Origin: TMED-70 sp036164085 | Lineage (GTDB): Bacteria; Chloroflexota; Dehalococcoidia; Lucifugimonadales; Lucifugimonadaceae | Assembly: GCA_036164085.1 (NCBI GenBank) | Contig: JAYZJV010000058.1 | Span: 1-47,061 of the forward strand | Direction: 5' to 3' | DNA: 47,061 nucleotides | Shown: positions 34,234 to 43,326 of the stretch, one piece after another | Position numbering within the stretch: position 1 is the first letter of the stretch | How the letters are laid out: each line of letters begins with the position of its first letter | Made by a program: the position numbers and the translations under genes | The notes under the pieces: model-generated | Told to the model about the DNA's origin: nothing | Seen by the model: the letters and a program-made list of their open reading frames with translations, nothing else | Database searches by the model: none

Positions 34234-34485
34234 ATGCCTAAAAAAAATAAAAAAAATAAAAAAAGAACCAAACCAAACGTATTTGTTCAAAGTAAAACAA
34301 ATGATGTTTCAAGTAAAGAAATTAAAAATGATAACAATTTAGAATCTGTTGTTGAAAAACAAACTCAAAAAGTTTCAGTAGAGTCATCCTCTTCAAATTA
34401 TTTCAGTAGTGAAATAAAAAAAATGGGAATTATAACTACTTCAATGATTGTAATTCTTGCAGTTCTAACGATAGTACTTGGATAA
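34234..34485 (+). CDS. Small tail-anchored membrane protein, unknown function
   Basis: 83 aa. Residues 1-15 are almost all Lys/Asn/Arg, a polar Ser/Asn/Lys linker follows, and the last about 20 residues are hydrophobic (MGIITTSMIVILAVLTIVLG), so the C-terminus would be embedded in the membrane. I recognise no family. A SecE assignment is unlikely because the amphipathic helix with its W-P motif is absent. It starts one base after the upstream stop, with GAAGAG before the ATG, and overlaps the uvrC start by eight bases, which argues that it is really translated. Confidence 0.6.
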   Translation: MPKKNKKNKKRTKPNVFVQSKTNDVSSKEIKNDNNLESVVEKQTQKVSVESSSSNYFSSEIKKMGIITTSMIVILAVLTIVLG

Positions 34486-36325
34486 TATATCTTCATATAA
34501 AAATAGAATTTCTGAAGTCCCTAAAAAACCTGGGGTTTATTTACATTCTGACAAAAACAAAAATGTCATTTATGTAGGAAAAGCTATTTCATTAAATGAT
34601 CGACTAAAATTTTATTTTTCCAATCCAAAAGATGTAACCCCTAAGATTCGCGAACTAATATCTAAAATTGATGATTTTGATTATATTGTTACAGAGTCAG
34701 AACAAGAAGCTTTGTTGCTTGAAAATCAATTAATTAAAAAATATCAACCCAAATACAATGCTAGGTTAAAAGATGATAAATCTTATCCATATATTAAAAT
34801 AACAACATCAGAAAAATTTCCTCAAATTTTAATCACAAGAAATCCTAAAATAAATGATAAAAATAAATATTATGGTCCTTATACTTCTATATCAAGTGTA
34901 AGGCAAACTTTAGATTTACTATCCAAAATTTTTCCTTATAGAACTTGCGATAGAAAAATTGATGAGAATAACATAAATCCATGCTTTGAACTAGAAATAG
35001 GTAGATGTTCAAATGCTTATCATAATAATGATCAAAAAAAATACAATGAAATCATTTCAAATTTAGAAAGTTTTTTATCTGGAAAAACAAGTTACATATT
35101 AAACAAAGTCAAAAAAGAAATGAATAATGCTTCAAACATACAAAATTATGAGAGAGCAGCAGTTTTTAGAGACAGAATAAATTCAATTGAAAAAATGTTA
35201 GAAAAACAAAAAGTTTCAGGAGTAAGAAATGAAACATTTGATATGATTTCTTGTTTCAAAATACATAATGAAGGAATGATTATAGTTTTCAATATTATAA
35301 AAGGAAATCTTTTAGCTCATGAGAAATTTCGTATTGAAAATGTAAAAGATACTGAAACCAATGAATTATTAAGGTTATTTATATTTGATTACTATTCAAA
35401 AAATATCAAGGTCCCTAATAAAATATTTGTTTCTCACCTTCCAAATGAGAAAGAAATACTTTTAAGCTTTTTATCAGAAAAAATCCAAAAAAAGGTTTCA
35501 ATTAAAATTCCAAAAAGAGGATCCAAAAAAAACATATTAGAAATGGCTACCAAAAATGCTGTTGAATCAATTAAACAGTGGCAAATAAAGTGGATAAATG
35601 ATAAGAGAAAAACCAAGCTTGCCTTAGATGAACTCCAAATAGAACTTGGGTTAGAAAATATACCTAAAAGAATTGAGTGTTTCGATATTTCTCATATTCA
35701 GGGTTCAAATGTTGTAGCTTCAATGTCAGTATTTGAAAATGGTACTCCTAAAAAGTCTGATTATAGAAGGTTTAAAATTTCAGAAGATAAAAATGATGAT
35801 TTTGAGGCAATGAGAGAAGTTATAAAAAGAAGATTTAACCGATTAATTGAGGTGAATAAAACTATATCAAATAAATTAGAATCATTTAGCAAAAGACCCG
35901 ATTTAGTTTTAATTGATGGAGGAAAAGGTCAGTTAAATTCTGCTTTGCATAGTCTTAATAAACTTGGGATCTCAGATTTGCCAATAGCAGGTATTGCAAA
36001 AAGAGAAGAAGAGTTATTCTTACCATATACAGAGGAATCCATAGTTCTTGATAAATCATCTCAAGGACTTTATTTGATTCAAAGAATTAGAGACGAAGCT
36101 CATAGGTTCGCTGTAACTTATCATAGAAATATCAGACAGAAGAAATCTAATAGGTCAAAACTAGATCAAATAGAAGGCATCGGTTCAGAAAAAAGAAAAG
36201 CTTTACTAAAAAAATTTAAAAGCATTGAGAATATAAAAAAAGCCAGCTTAGAAGAGATTTCAGAAATAAAATATATTAATAAAAAATTAGCTAGTACAAT
36301 TAAAGAAAAACTAGATTCTGAATAA
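34478..36325 (+). CDS. uvrC: Excinuclease ABC subunit C
   Basis: 615 aa, normal for UvrC. Domains in order: GIY-YIG nuclease (KKPGVYLHSD, NVIYVGKA, residues about 10-95), UVR domain (YERAAVFRDRINSIEKML near 225), RNase H-like 5'-incision nuclease (IECFDISHIQGS, LVLIDGGKGQLNSA) and a C-terminal helix-hairpin-helix (QIEGIGSEKRKALLKKF). It makes both cuts in nucleotide excision repair with UvrB. The start is TTG inside the end of the upstream small gene; no Shine-Dalgarno sequence is seen, so translation is probably coupled. The 3' end overlaps a convergent gene by 15 bases. Confidence 0.93.
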   Translation: MDNISSYKNRISEVPKKPGVYLHSDKNKNVIYVGKAISLNDRLKFYFSNPKDVTPKIRELISKIDDFDYIVTESEQEALLLENQLIKKYQPKYNARLKDDKSYPYIKITTSEKFPQILITRNPKINDKNKYYGPYTSISSVRQTLDLLSKIFPYRTCDRKIDENNINPCFELEIGRCSNAYHNNDQKKYNEIISNLESFLSGKTSYILNKVKKEMNNASNIQNYERAAVFRDRINSIEKMLEKQKVSGVRNETFDMISCFKIHNEGMIIVFNIIKGNLLAHEKFRIENVKDTETNELLRLFIFDYYSKNIKVPNKIFVSHLPNEKEILLSFLSEKIQKKVSIKIPKRGSKKNILEMATKNAVESIKQWQIKWINDKRKTKLALDELQIELGLENIPKRIECFDISHIQGSNVVASMSVFENGTPKKSDYRRFKISEDKNDDFEAMREVIKRRFNRLIEVNKTISNKLESFSKRPDLVLIDGGKGQLNSALHSLNKLGISDLPIAGIAKREEELFLPYTEESIVLDKSSQGLYLIQRIRDEAHRFAVTYHRNIRQKKSNRSKLDQIEGIGSEKRKALLKKFKSIENIKKASLEEISEIKYINKKLASTIKEKLDSE

Positions 36326-36892
36326 ATCTAACCTAGATTCAAGAAGTTTTATTGCAGCTAAAATAGATTCCCTAGATTCTTCTACATCTATATTAACACC
36401 ATTTAATTGAAGCTTTAAATCTGTTGTTTGAATAAAATTTTCATTTATAGGTGAAAAGTTATTAGAATGTAAACGAATATCAATAATTATATTTTTAATT
36501 TTTCTAAGAATTTTATTGTCATATTTATCCCCGAGTAGTCTAGAAATATCATTTATAGATGGATTGATGTTAAGATCTCTAGATAACTTATTAAAAACAT
36601 TAAAATTCTTAGATGTTTGATAAATTTTCTTTAATTTAATATCTTTTTCATTATGCATAAGGATTTCTCTAGCTAAAGATGTTGGTTTAAACGGATTCCC
36701 ATCAGTAACTAATCCCCATAGCCTACAGGAGGAAAGACGGAGGTTGAAAGCTCCCCCTGAAGGGTTGAATGACCGTAATTTGGCAAAATGATCCTTATTT
36801 ATACTTGAAAGGTTAGAAAAAACAATCGGTTCAATAAATTTCAAACTTTCTGACAAAGAATATTCTGGTAATTTCATATTTTCTATAATCAT
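36311..36892 (-). CDS. Winged-helix-like protein (DUF5343-like), unknown function
   Basis: 193 aa from the ATG at 36892 (MIIENM), which has AAAGGAGAG directly upstream; the frame is open for another 102 codons but that part is low-complexity and has no better start. Residues 5-70 (LKFIEPIVFSNLS onward, then RLWGLVTDGNPFKPTSLA) look like a winged-helix N-terminal domain of the DUF5343 kind. The C-terminal half is helical and lysine/asparagine-rich. The fold assignment is tentative. It may bind DNA. It converges with uvrC (15-base overlap) and stands alone. Confidence 0.5.
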   Translation of the reverse strand: MIIENMKLPEYSLSESLKFIEPIVFSNLSSINKDHFAKLRSFNPSGGAFNLRLSSCRLWGLVTDGNPFKPTSLAREILMHNEKDIKLKKIYQTSKNFNVFNKLSRDLNINPSINDISRLLGDKYDNKILRKIKNIIIDIRLHSNNFSPINENFIQTTDLKLQLNGVNIDVEESRESILAAIKLLESRLDLFRI

Positions 36893-37377
36893 GGCTCTCC
36901 TTTTTATATGCAGGAATTTTAGAGGCATTATGGAGGAAATTATAATTAAACAAAAAAAATACTTCATGAATAATTTATTCCAGCTTTTAGGATTTTTATT
37001 AGATATAGATGCAACTTGAAAGCATATGTTTATATATATTTTTGCCAATAATGCCCCTGAAATATATTTGTTATTTAAAATAGCATGAACCAATAAAGTA
37101 ACGAATCTCTTATCTAGCAAAAAATAAAAAAAAGTACGTAATTTTATAGATGAAACAAAATTGTGGGTGGTTAATTTGGGTGATTTAAATTTAAACAAAG
37201 ATCCTTTTTTTTCTTTATTTAAGTTTCTTTAAATAAAATCCAGGAAGGTTTCAAAATGTTTTTAGTATCTTTTTTTTATTGGATTGATTGAAAAGGCAAA
37301 TCAGGGGAAATTGTTGTGTTGTTTTTTTTCTTGGAAATTGTTCCCAAAAAAGGAAGTGAAATTAATAATTTATACAC
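36893..37377. other. Longest stretch without a recognised gene
   Basis: About 500 bases between the divergent genes at 36892 and 37394. No reading frame here resembles a protein. Two pairings are visible: TTTATTTAA (37214-37222) with TTAAATAAA (37229-37237), an AT-only hairpin, and GGCATTAT (36924-36931) with ATAATGCC (37048-37055), 116 bases apart. Either could be chance. The right end holds a TATAAT promoter element (next entry). Nothing else is recognisable. Confidence 0.5.
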
Positions 37378-37383
37378 TATAAT
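37378..37383 (+). promoter_or_regulatory. Perfect -10 element close to the MFS start codon
   Basis: TATAAT lies 10 bases before the ATG at 37394. Transcription would then start about four bases before the start codon, giving a nearly leaderless mRNA. This fits the absence of any Shine-Dalgarno sequence there. No good -35 is visible at the right distance. Confidence 0.4.
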
Positions 37384-37393
37384 AAACTTTCAT

Positions 37394-38668
37394 ATGGCCT
37401 CTAATTTACAAGATAACAACGACAATAAACCAGAACTTAGGATATGGTCGGCTTTCTTATACTTTGATTACAGGGTTTTATGGTTATCAGGAGTTTCGGC
37501 TACAATAACTATGAATCTGAGAATGATTATTACCGGTGTGTGGCTTTATGAAAGAACAGGCCTAGGGGCTACCCTAGCATATTTGGGGCTTATAGAATTA
37601 GCAGTAAGAATACCTGCAAACTTGTATGGTGGGGTATTTGCCGATCGATTAGATAGAAAAAAACTAATAGCAATAACTCAATTATCTAGTTTTATTTTTA
37701 TTGGATTGATGGCATTATTAGAAAATTTTTCAATATTAGAAATTTGGCACGTATACTTAGTCACGGCTATACTTTCTGCAACAAGTGTATTTGGGAACCC
37801 TTCTAGATCAGCTCTTACTGCAAGAGTTGTGCCTAGAAATGTACTAGCTCATGCAGTTGCTATGAATACTATTACTTGGCAAGTAGGAACAATAGTCACT
37901 CCTTTTCTTTTTTATGTAACCTCATTTGCTTGGAAAGAGCAAGCCACTGAATCTCTAGTTTTATCATTTTGGATAAACACCCTTTTTGCATTTATAAGTG
38001 TTTTATCTCCTTTATTTATTCGACAAAGTGGAAAAGCACTTGATGCAAAAGTTACAACAAATGTCCATAGAAACCTGGTTGAAGGATTTAAATACGTAAT
38101 TGCCCACCCAATTCTTCCAGGGCTATACATACTAGATATCGGAGTTACTGTTGTTTCTTACTATAGAGAATTGTTTCCTATTTTTGCAAAACAACTTTAT
38201 TCAAGAGGCAGAGATGCTGTTGCTATTTTAACTGCTTTTAATGCTGTTGGATCAATCGTAGGCAGTTTACTAGTCATGAATTTACATAAAATCAGAAAAA
38301 AAGGAGTCATAGTTCTTTATGCAACATTATTCTATGGATTCCTTCTTATCCTATTTGGATGGTCAACTTCTATTTGGATAGGAATATTTGCCCTAATTGC
38401 TCTAGGAGCAGCTGATGCTGTTGGAATGACAATGAGACAAACGATTGTTCAACTTACTACTCCTGATAACATGAGGGGTAGAGCAAGCGCTGCACACTCT
38501 CTAGCGGCTATGAGTGCGAATGGTATAGGTAAATGGGAGGTAGGAATAATGTCCGATTATATTGGAGCAGGAAACACTATGATAGTAGGAGGTGCTGTTT
38601 CAATTTTTGTAGTTCTTATTATTTGGTATGCTTTGTCAGGAGTTAGAAAATACCAATATTCCGAATAA
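37394..38668 (+). CDS. Major facilitator superfamily transporter
   Basis: 424 aa from the ATG at 37394 (the frame is open from a TTG at 37316, but that part has no family likeness). About 12 helices, with the MFS loop-2 motif GGVFADRLDRKKL after helix 2 and a weaker repeat of it in the second half (SDYIGAGNTM region near the end). It resembles the drug-exporter-like/enterobactin-exporter-like (MFS_3) group; the NPSRSALTARVVPRN segment is typical of that group. The cargo is unknown. Its stop abuts the stop of the convergent UMF1-type transporter with no gap. See the nearly leaderless promoter at 37378. Confidence 0.83.
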   Translation: MASNLQDNNDNKPELRIWSAFLYFDYRVLWLSGVSATITMNLRMIITGVWLYERTGLGATLAYLGLIELAVRIPANLYGGVFADRLDRKKLIAITQLSSFIFIGLMALLENFSILEIWHVYLVTAILSATSVFGNPSRSALTARVVPRNVLAHAVAMNTITWQVGTIVTPFLFYVTSFAWKEQATESLVLSFWINTLFAFISVLSPLFIRQSGKALDAKVTTNVHRNLVEGFKYVIAHPILPGLYILDIGVTVVSYYRELFPIFAKQLYSRGRDAVAILTAFNAVGSIVGSLLVMNLHKIRKKGVIVLYATLFYGFLLILFGWSTSIWIGIFALIALGAADAVGMTMRQTIVQLTTPDNMRGRASAAHSLAAMSANGIGKWEVGIMSDYIGAGNTMIVGGAVSIFVVLIIWYALSGVRKYQYSE

Positions 38669-40402
38669 CTACTTTTTGTTCTCTTCCTCTGCTACCAATG
38701 CACCTTGTTGAACATTTATAGTTGAAAGATATATTGTTCCAACTACAATTAATCCCCAAATTATCATCACTCCTAATTTTTGGTTACTTGAATTTACAGC
38801 TATAACATAAATTAGAGGACCTATCACAGAAGATGCTTTCATAGTAAATGCATAAAATCCAAAAAACTCTGCTGATTTTTTCAATGGTGTCATCATAGAA
38901 AAACAGGCTCTAGCTAAGGCTTGGCTTCCTCCTAAAACTAATCCACTAAATAAGCCCATAAGCATCCATTGAAAACCTATATGAATATTTAAAGGTTGCC
39001 ACAATTTATCTCTTAATAATTTAGGCCACACATCTATCCATCCATCAGATAAGCTTGAAGAATGATTTTGACTTACAATTTTAGTGGAATCCAAATTACC
39101 ACCTAACACTACCACTGAAAAAGCACTAGTTGGTTCATTAGAAACAGAATTTATGAATAAATTCAGTTGGTTTAAATCAAGTGATGTACCTTGCTCTAAG
39201 TGAAAATTGCTCTCCCAAGAAATGATGTCGATATTTTCTTCAGTGGAAGAAAATTCAGGAGAAGACATAAGGTCATATTTAGTAGTACCCTGATTATAAG
39301 AAAATTGATAATCATAATCAGAATCTTTCGTAAGCTTTAAAGGAGCAAACCCTAAAACAAAAATTATTATTAATATCCAACCAGAAAGAGCCAATACTAA
39401 TGCTTCCTTGGTTCCAAATTTATTAGCTAGCCACCCAAATAAAATAGACCCAGGTGCTGCTACAAATTGTACTATTAGAATTGTAATCATATTAAATAAC
39501 AGTTCTACCCCTAGAACATCAGCTCCATATGCCCCTGCAACTGATAAGACGGTTTGAACTCCATCATTAAAAATATAAAAAGCAATTAAGAAAGTAAATA
39601 AATATTTGAATTTTCTAATTTCAGAAAAAGTTTCTTTTAGTCTAGAAAATGCTGAGAATACAACCTCAGATAGACTATTGGCTTTAGTTTCATTTTCTAT
39701 TTCTGGTTCAGGAACAGTTTTCAAAGTCCAAATTGACCATCCAAACCACCATACACCAACGGAGACTATACATAGTCTTGTTACTAAATCAACTGCAGAA
39801 TCCTCTAAATATATACTGGCTCCTTGAATCAAAATCAAATGAAATAAAAGTAATAACCCTCCTCCGACATATCCATACGCATAACCTTTCGTAGAAATTT
39901 CGCTTGCATATTTACTAGGTGCTAAACTTGGTAGTAGAGAATTATAAAAAACATTCGCCCCTGCAGCTCCTATATTAGCTATAAAATAACACCCAATTAA
40001 CCATGCCCATGAATTTGCTACATAAACTGAAAAAAAGCTAATAATAGTGAAGATAACTCCAATAATCATATAATATTTCAAAAAAGTTTTTTTAAGCGGT
40101 TTAGTATCAGCAATAGCCCCTAAAATAGGGCTAGACAATGCCACGAACAGAGCGGACATCGAAACTCCTAGTGCCCAAAGTGAAGAACCAGTAAACGTTA
40201 TTCCAAAGATATCAGTCCTACTGCCAAAAGTAGCCTGAAAAGCTACAACAAAATAAATAGGAAAAATTGCAGTTCCTGCTGAAGTAAAAAAAGCTGAGTT
40301 AGCCCAATCATACATACACCAGCCTGTAATAGCTCTTTTTTTATCTTCACTTAGAGACTCGACAGAATCTTTATTTTGACTTCTAAACATTTTTTTTAAC
40401 AT
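38669..40402 (-). CDS. UMF1/Atg22-type MFS transporter with large extramembrane insertion
   Basis: 577 aa. The opening GWCMYDWANSAFFT is the hallmark of the UMF1 family (bacterial relatives of yeast Atg22). About 12 helices are visible, including LSSPILGAIAD and YNSLLPSLAP. Residues about 355-470 form a hydrophilic Ser/Asn/Asp-rich insertion between two membrane helices. It is probably extracytoplasmic and makes the protein roughly 120 residues longer than typical members. Transport substrate unknown. It lies 31 bases after the MOP-like gene on the same strand and is likely in one transcript with it and AraD1. Confidence 0.82.
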   Translation of the reverse strand: MLKKMFRSQNKDSVESLSEDKKRAITGWCMYDWANSAFFTSAGTAIFPIYFVVAFQATFGSRTDIFGITFTGSSLWALGVSMSALFVALSSPILGAIADTKPLKKTFLKYYMIIGVIFTIISFFSVYVANSWAWLIGCYFIANIGAAGANVFYNSLLPSLAPSKYASEISTKGYAYGYVGGGLLLLFHLILIQGASIYLEDSAVDLVTRLCIVSVGVWWFGWSIWTLKTVPEPEIENETKANSLSEVVFSAFSRLKETFSEIRKFKYLFTFLIAFYIFNDGVQTVLSVAGAYGADVLGVELLFNMITILIVQFVAAPGSILFGWLANKFGTKEALVLALSGWILIIIFVLGFAPLKLTKDSDYDYQFSYNQGTTKYDLMSSPEFSSTEENIDIISWESNFHLEQGTSLDLNQLNLFINSVSNEPTSAFSVVVLGGNLDSTKIVSQNHSSSLSDGWIDVWPKLLRDKLWQPLNIHIGFQWMLMGLFSGLVLGGSQALARACFSMMTPLKKSAEFFGFYAFTMKASSVIGPLIYVIAVNSSNQKLGVMIIWGLIVVGTIYLSTINVQQGALVAEEENKK

Positions 40403-40433
40403 AAAATTGAACTTTCATTAATATAAAAAATTT

Positions 40434-41744
40434 TCAAGGCTTAACTATTTTTCTTGCAAAGATCCAAGCAAATATAGCTTCAGAAAACAATGTTAAAGAC
40501 CAAGCTGCTCCGCCAACTATAGCCCCATAACTCTCAAAATTCTTAAATATCAATATACCAGTACCCAATGTGATAATTAATACTAAAAATCTACAAATAT
40601 TTATATATATAATCGGATTTGTTGATTTGGAATGCATTATTATGCCGACATATAATTGTTCCATTACAAGAAATGGTGGCAAAAATGACAATAACCTAAA
40701 TACTAACAATGTACTTTTATATAAACTCCCATCCAAGTTGAATAAGTTTACAAAAATAAATTCATTTATGGGATTTACCCACGATATAACACTACATATT
40801 ACTAGAGTAAGAAAACCGACAAAATATGAGAATTCTCTGATTTTAATATAACTATAACCATTAGAAATCAATGAAAGAATAGTTGATTGACAACCATTTA
40901 TCGTAAAAGATACGGCACCAAAAATTCCAAACCCAACATTTACTGCTGAAATAGAAATCTCTGGGTTATCTAATCTTGTAAGGCATGCATTCACTGCTGG
41001 CAATGTGAATGCAGGAAGAAAAGCAGCAAAAAGCAAAGGGACAAAAAACTTAAACAAATCAGCAACAAAAAAGATGCTTCGATCTATCTTATAATTATTG
41101 TCTAATAAATATTCCCTCACAAGAAAAAAAATCAACAATGTCTCTAACAATAATGAAAGTGAAAATGATAACATTCCTATTTTATATCCCTCATAGTCCA
41201 AAATGAAAAATAATGTTGCCAAGACACAAGCACAAACAAATCCAAATGTAGTTCCTACCCAAATTAGGGAAGATTTATTTGAAACTATAGATATCCCATA
41301 AAAATGCATTTTTAATATCAATAATAGTGGGATATAAAACCCTAAACTCAATCCGTTTTCTACACTATTTCTTAAATCTCCTTTTGTTACAAAAATGTTT
41401 TCTAGAAAAAATGAAGAAATAGGAGTAAAAATAACTAGTACTGATATAACCAAGCAAATCAAAGCCATTAAAACAACAAAAAAATGAATTTTCAACTTAT
41501 TGAAATTTTTATAATACACAATTGTAAGTTGCTGGATCCTCAAATTTGGCAGGGCTATAAAAAATAATATTGAAAAAGCAATTGAGAATGCACTTATTGA
41601 TAATTCAGGCCTTTCAGTTCTGCCCATTACCGCATTCAAAATTGGAAATAAAAAACCAGTAATAGACAAATTTATTGCAGTTGGAATCAACAATGCAAAG
41701 CCAATCAAATAAAACTTATCAAGAAAAAATAAATTTTTTAACAA
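40434..41744 (-). CDS. MATE/MOP superfamily-like membrane protein
   Basis: 436 aa, about 12 helices, in two related halves: residues about 18-55 (LFPILNAVMGRTERPELSIS) and about 235-275 (FTLPAVNACLTRLDNPEISIS) share an N-A-x-M/L-x-R-x-x-x-P-E-x-S-I-S-A pattern. That internal duplication and overall length suggest the MATE/MOP flippase or exporter superfamily, perhaps near the ANKH-like branch; this is tentative. The start is TTG with AAGGAAG eight bases upstream, overlapping the AraD1 stop region, so translation is coupled. Cargo unknown. Confidence 0.6.
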   Translation of the reverse strand: MLKNLFFLDKFYLIGFALLIPTAINLSITGFLFPILNAVMGRTERPELSISAFSIAFSILFFIALPNLRIQQLTIVYYKNFNKLKIHFFVVLMALICLVISVLVIFTPISSFFLENIFVTKGDLRNSVENGLSLGFYIPLLLILKMHFYGISIVSNKSSLIWVGTTFGFVCACVLATLFFILDYEGYKIGMLSFSLSLLLETLLIFFLVREYLLDNNYKIDRSIFFVADLFKFFVPLLFAAFLPAFTLPAVNACLTRLDNPEISISAVNVGFGIFGAVSFTINGCQSTILSLISNGYSYIKIREFSYFVGFLTLVICSVISWVNPINEFIFVNLFNLDGSLYKSTLLVFRLLSFLPPFLVMEQLYVGIIMHSKSTNPIIYINICRFLVLIITLGTGILIFKNFESYGAIVGGAAWSLTLFSEAIFAWIFARKIVKP

Positions 41745-41747
41745 AAT

Positions 41748-42776
41748 TTAGACTTCCTTAACTTCAAAGTTTTTCTTTTCTTCTTCTTCGACAATATTTT
41801 CTAATTTACCCTCAAATTGATCAGAGTAAATTGATATTTTATCTCCTGACTTAAATTTCCAATCTCTACTAGAATAAGAAAGCTGGCTTGTTCCAAAAAA
41901 ATGGAGATGCAGATCACCTGGATTCCTATGAAAATCGTATTTGAAATGATGATACTCCATATTACTAAGGCTATGAGACATAAACTCTTCTCCAGATTTT
42001 AATTCTCCACTTTCATATAAATTGATTCCATCTCTACTGATATCACAATTTATATTAATGTCAGAAAATTTCAAAGTAGTATTAAGTGATGGTCCGATTG
42101 AACAATTTCTTAATTTAGAATGAGCTAAATATAAATAATTGATTTGTTCAGTTTCATGATCTGAGAATTCGTTCCCTAAAGAGAAACCTACCCTGACAGG
42201 ATTTCTGTTTTTATCTATAAAATAACATCCAACTACTTCAGGTTCTTCTCCTCCATCTAGAGAAAAATCTGGTAATTTTAAATTATCTTTATGTCCCATT
42301 AAATTAAATCCATTGCCTTTATAAAACCATTCTGGAGCAACTCCAATTTCACCTGGTAAAGGTTTTCCTCCCTTTAAACCCATTTGAAACATTTTTGCAG
42401 AATCTGTTTCATCCTTTTTTGCATCATTTTCATTATGCATCATATCTCTAGATTTAACAGATCCTGTATGAGTCAAGCCTGTACCAGAAATAAAAAGTCT
42501 ATAAGGATCAGGATGATCTAAAGGGGGTAAAACTTTTACTCCAAATGCATCAGGGACTTCCAATAACTCGTCATAATTGAATTCAAACTCTGTAGAATCT
42601 ATCATTTTTTCTTCTAAAAAATTCTCTAGGTTGATTGACTCGTTGATAACCTTTTCTAAAATCTTGTATGTAGTGTCTAGTTGATTTTCTTTAGCAGTTA
42701 AATTAATTATTTTATTTTTTTTTATTATTCCAACTGCCCTAGAGCTATTTTCAAATTGTAATTGGACTAAGTTCAT
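41748..42776 (-). CDS. AraD1 family (fumarylacetoacetase-fold) protein
   Basis: 342 aa. Long near-family-consensus blocks: RLFISGTGLTHTGSVKSRD, GGKPLPGEIGVAPEWFYKG, DGGEEPEVVGCYFI, FSLGNEFSDHETE and NYLYLAHSKLRNCSIGP. AraD1 proteins belong to the FAH superfamily and in proteobacteria act in non-phosphorylative pentonate degradation, probably on 2-keto-3-deoxy acids. Glu and Asp residues in GGEEPE and the GNEFSDH segment are probable metal ligands. AGAGG lies six bases before the ATG. First gene of a leftward set with two transporters, which could import or export the same class of compound (inference). Confidence 0.85.
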   Translation of the reverse strand: MNLVQLQFENSSRAVGIIKKNKIINLTAKENQLDTTYKILEKVINESINLENFLEEKMIDSTEFEFNYDELLEVPDAFGVKVLPPLDHPDPYRLFISGTGLTHTGSVKSRDMMHNENDAKKDETDSAKMFQMGLKGGKPLPGEIGVAPEWFYKGNGFNLMGHKDNLKLPDFSLDGGEEPEVVGCYFIDKNRNPVRVGFSLGNEFSDHETEQINYLYLAHSKLRNCSIGPSLNTTLKFSDININCDISRDGINLYESGELKSGEEFMSHSLSNMEYHHFKYDFHRNPGDLHLHFFGTSQLSYSSRDWKFKSGDKISIYSDQFEGKLENIVEEEEKKNFEVKEV

Positions 42777-42876
42777 TTTAACCTCTCAATAATTATTGGA
42801 ATTAGTATTTTTTTTCTTTGGAAGATTTTTTTTGATAATAATACAATATATAAAAAATGAATAAATTTATGGCTTT

Positions 42877-43326
42877 ATGAGTAAAAAATTAGAAATTTTA
42901 ATAATTAATGGTCCTAATCTAAATATGTTAGGTAAAAGAGAAACAGATATTTATGGAACAAGAACCCTAAAACAAATAAATTCTGATTTAATAAAAAATA
43001 TAAATGACAAAAATGTAAATTTGCAATTCTTTCAAAGTAATCACGAGGGTGAAATATTAGATTTCTTACATAAAAATAACAATAAGGTTAACGGGTGTGT
43101 AATTAATGCGGGTGCCTTGACTCATTCTTCTACAGCTCTTCATGATGCAATTAAATCTATCGAATACCCATGTGTTGAAGTGCATATGTCAAATATTTAC
43201 TCAAGAAAAGAAAGTTGGAGACAAAAGTCACTAATTGCGCCTGCGGTTATTGGTACAGTTCAAGGGTTTGGAGAAAAAAGCTACAAATCAGCTATCGAAT
43301 TGTTGGTTTCTACCATTGAAGGCTAA
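42877..43326 (+). CDS. aroQ: Type II 3-dehydroquinate dehydratase
   Basis: 149 aa, the standard size. Conserved blocks: IINGPNLNMLGKRE, YGTRTLKQI, FFQSNHEGEILDFLH, VINAGALTHSSTALHDAI and VEVHMSNIYSRKE (catalytic Tyr and Arg regions plus the His-containing loop). It converts 3-dehydroquinate to 3-dehydroshikimate in the shikimate pathway. No other aro gene is in the window. No Shine-Dalgarno sequence is seen. Divergent from AraD1 and overlapping the convergent nitroreductase by four bases. Confidence 0.94.
   Translation: MSKKLEILIINGPNLNMLGKRETDIYGTRTLKQINSDLIKNINDKNVNLQFFQSNHEGEILDFLHKNNNKVNGCVINAGALTHSSTALHDAIKSIEYPCVEVHMSNIYSRKESWRQKSLIAPAVIGTVQGFGEKSYKSAIELLVSTIEG

Noticed and set aside
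36721..36770. RNase P RNA-like word (GGAGGAAAGAC) on the plus strand
   Set aside because: It lies inside a coherent protein-coding frame on the minus strand (GGAFNLRLSSCRLWGL) and none of the other RNase P conserved regions are near.
36893..37198. N-terminal extension of the winged-helix-like gene (102 more codons)
   Set aside because: The extension is low-complexity and lysine/phenylalanine-rich, while the ATG at 36892 has an excellent AAAGGAGAG.
37214..37237. AT-only hairpin as a transcription terminator
   Set aside because: No G/C in the stem and no following U-tract; expected by chance in such AT-rich DNA.
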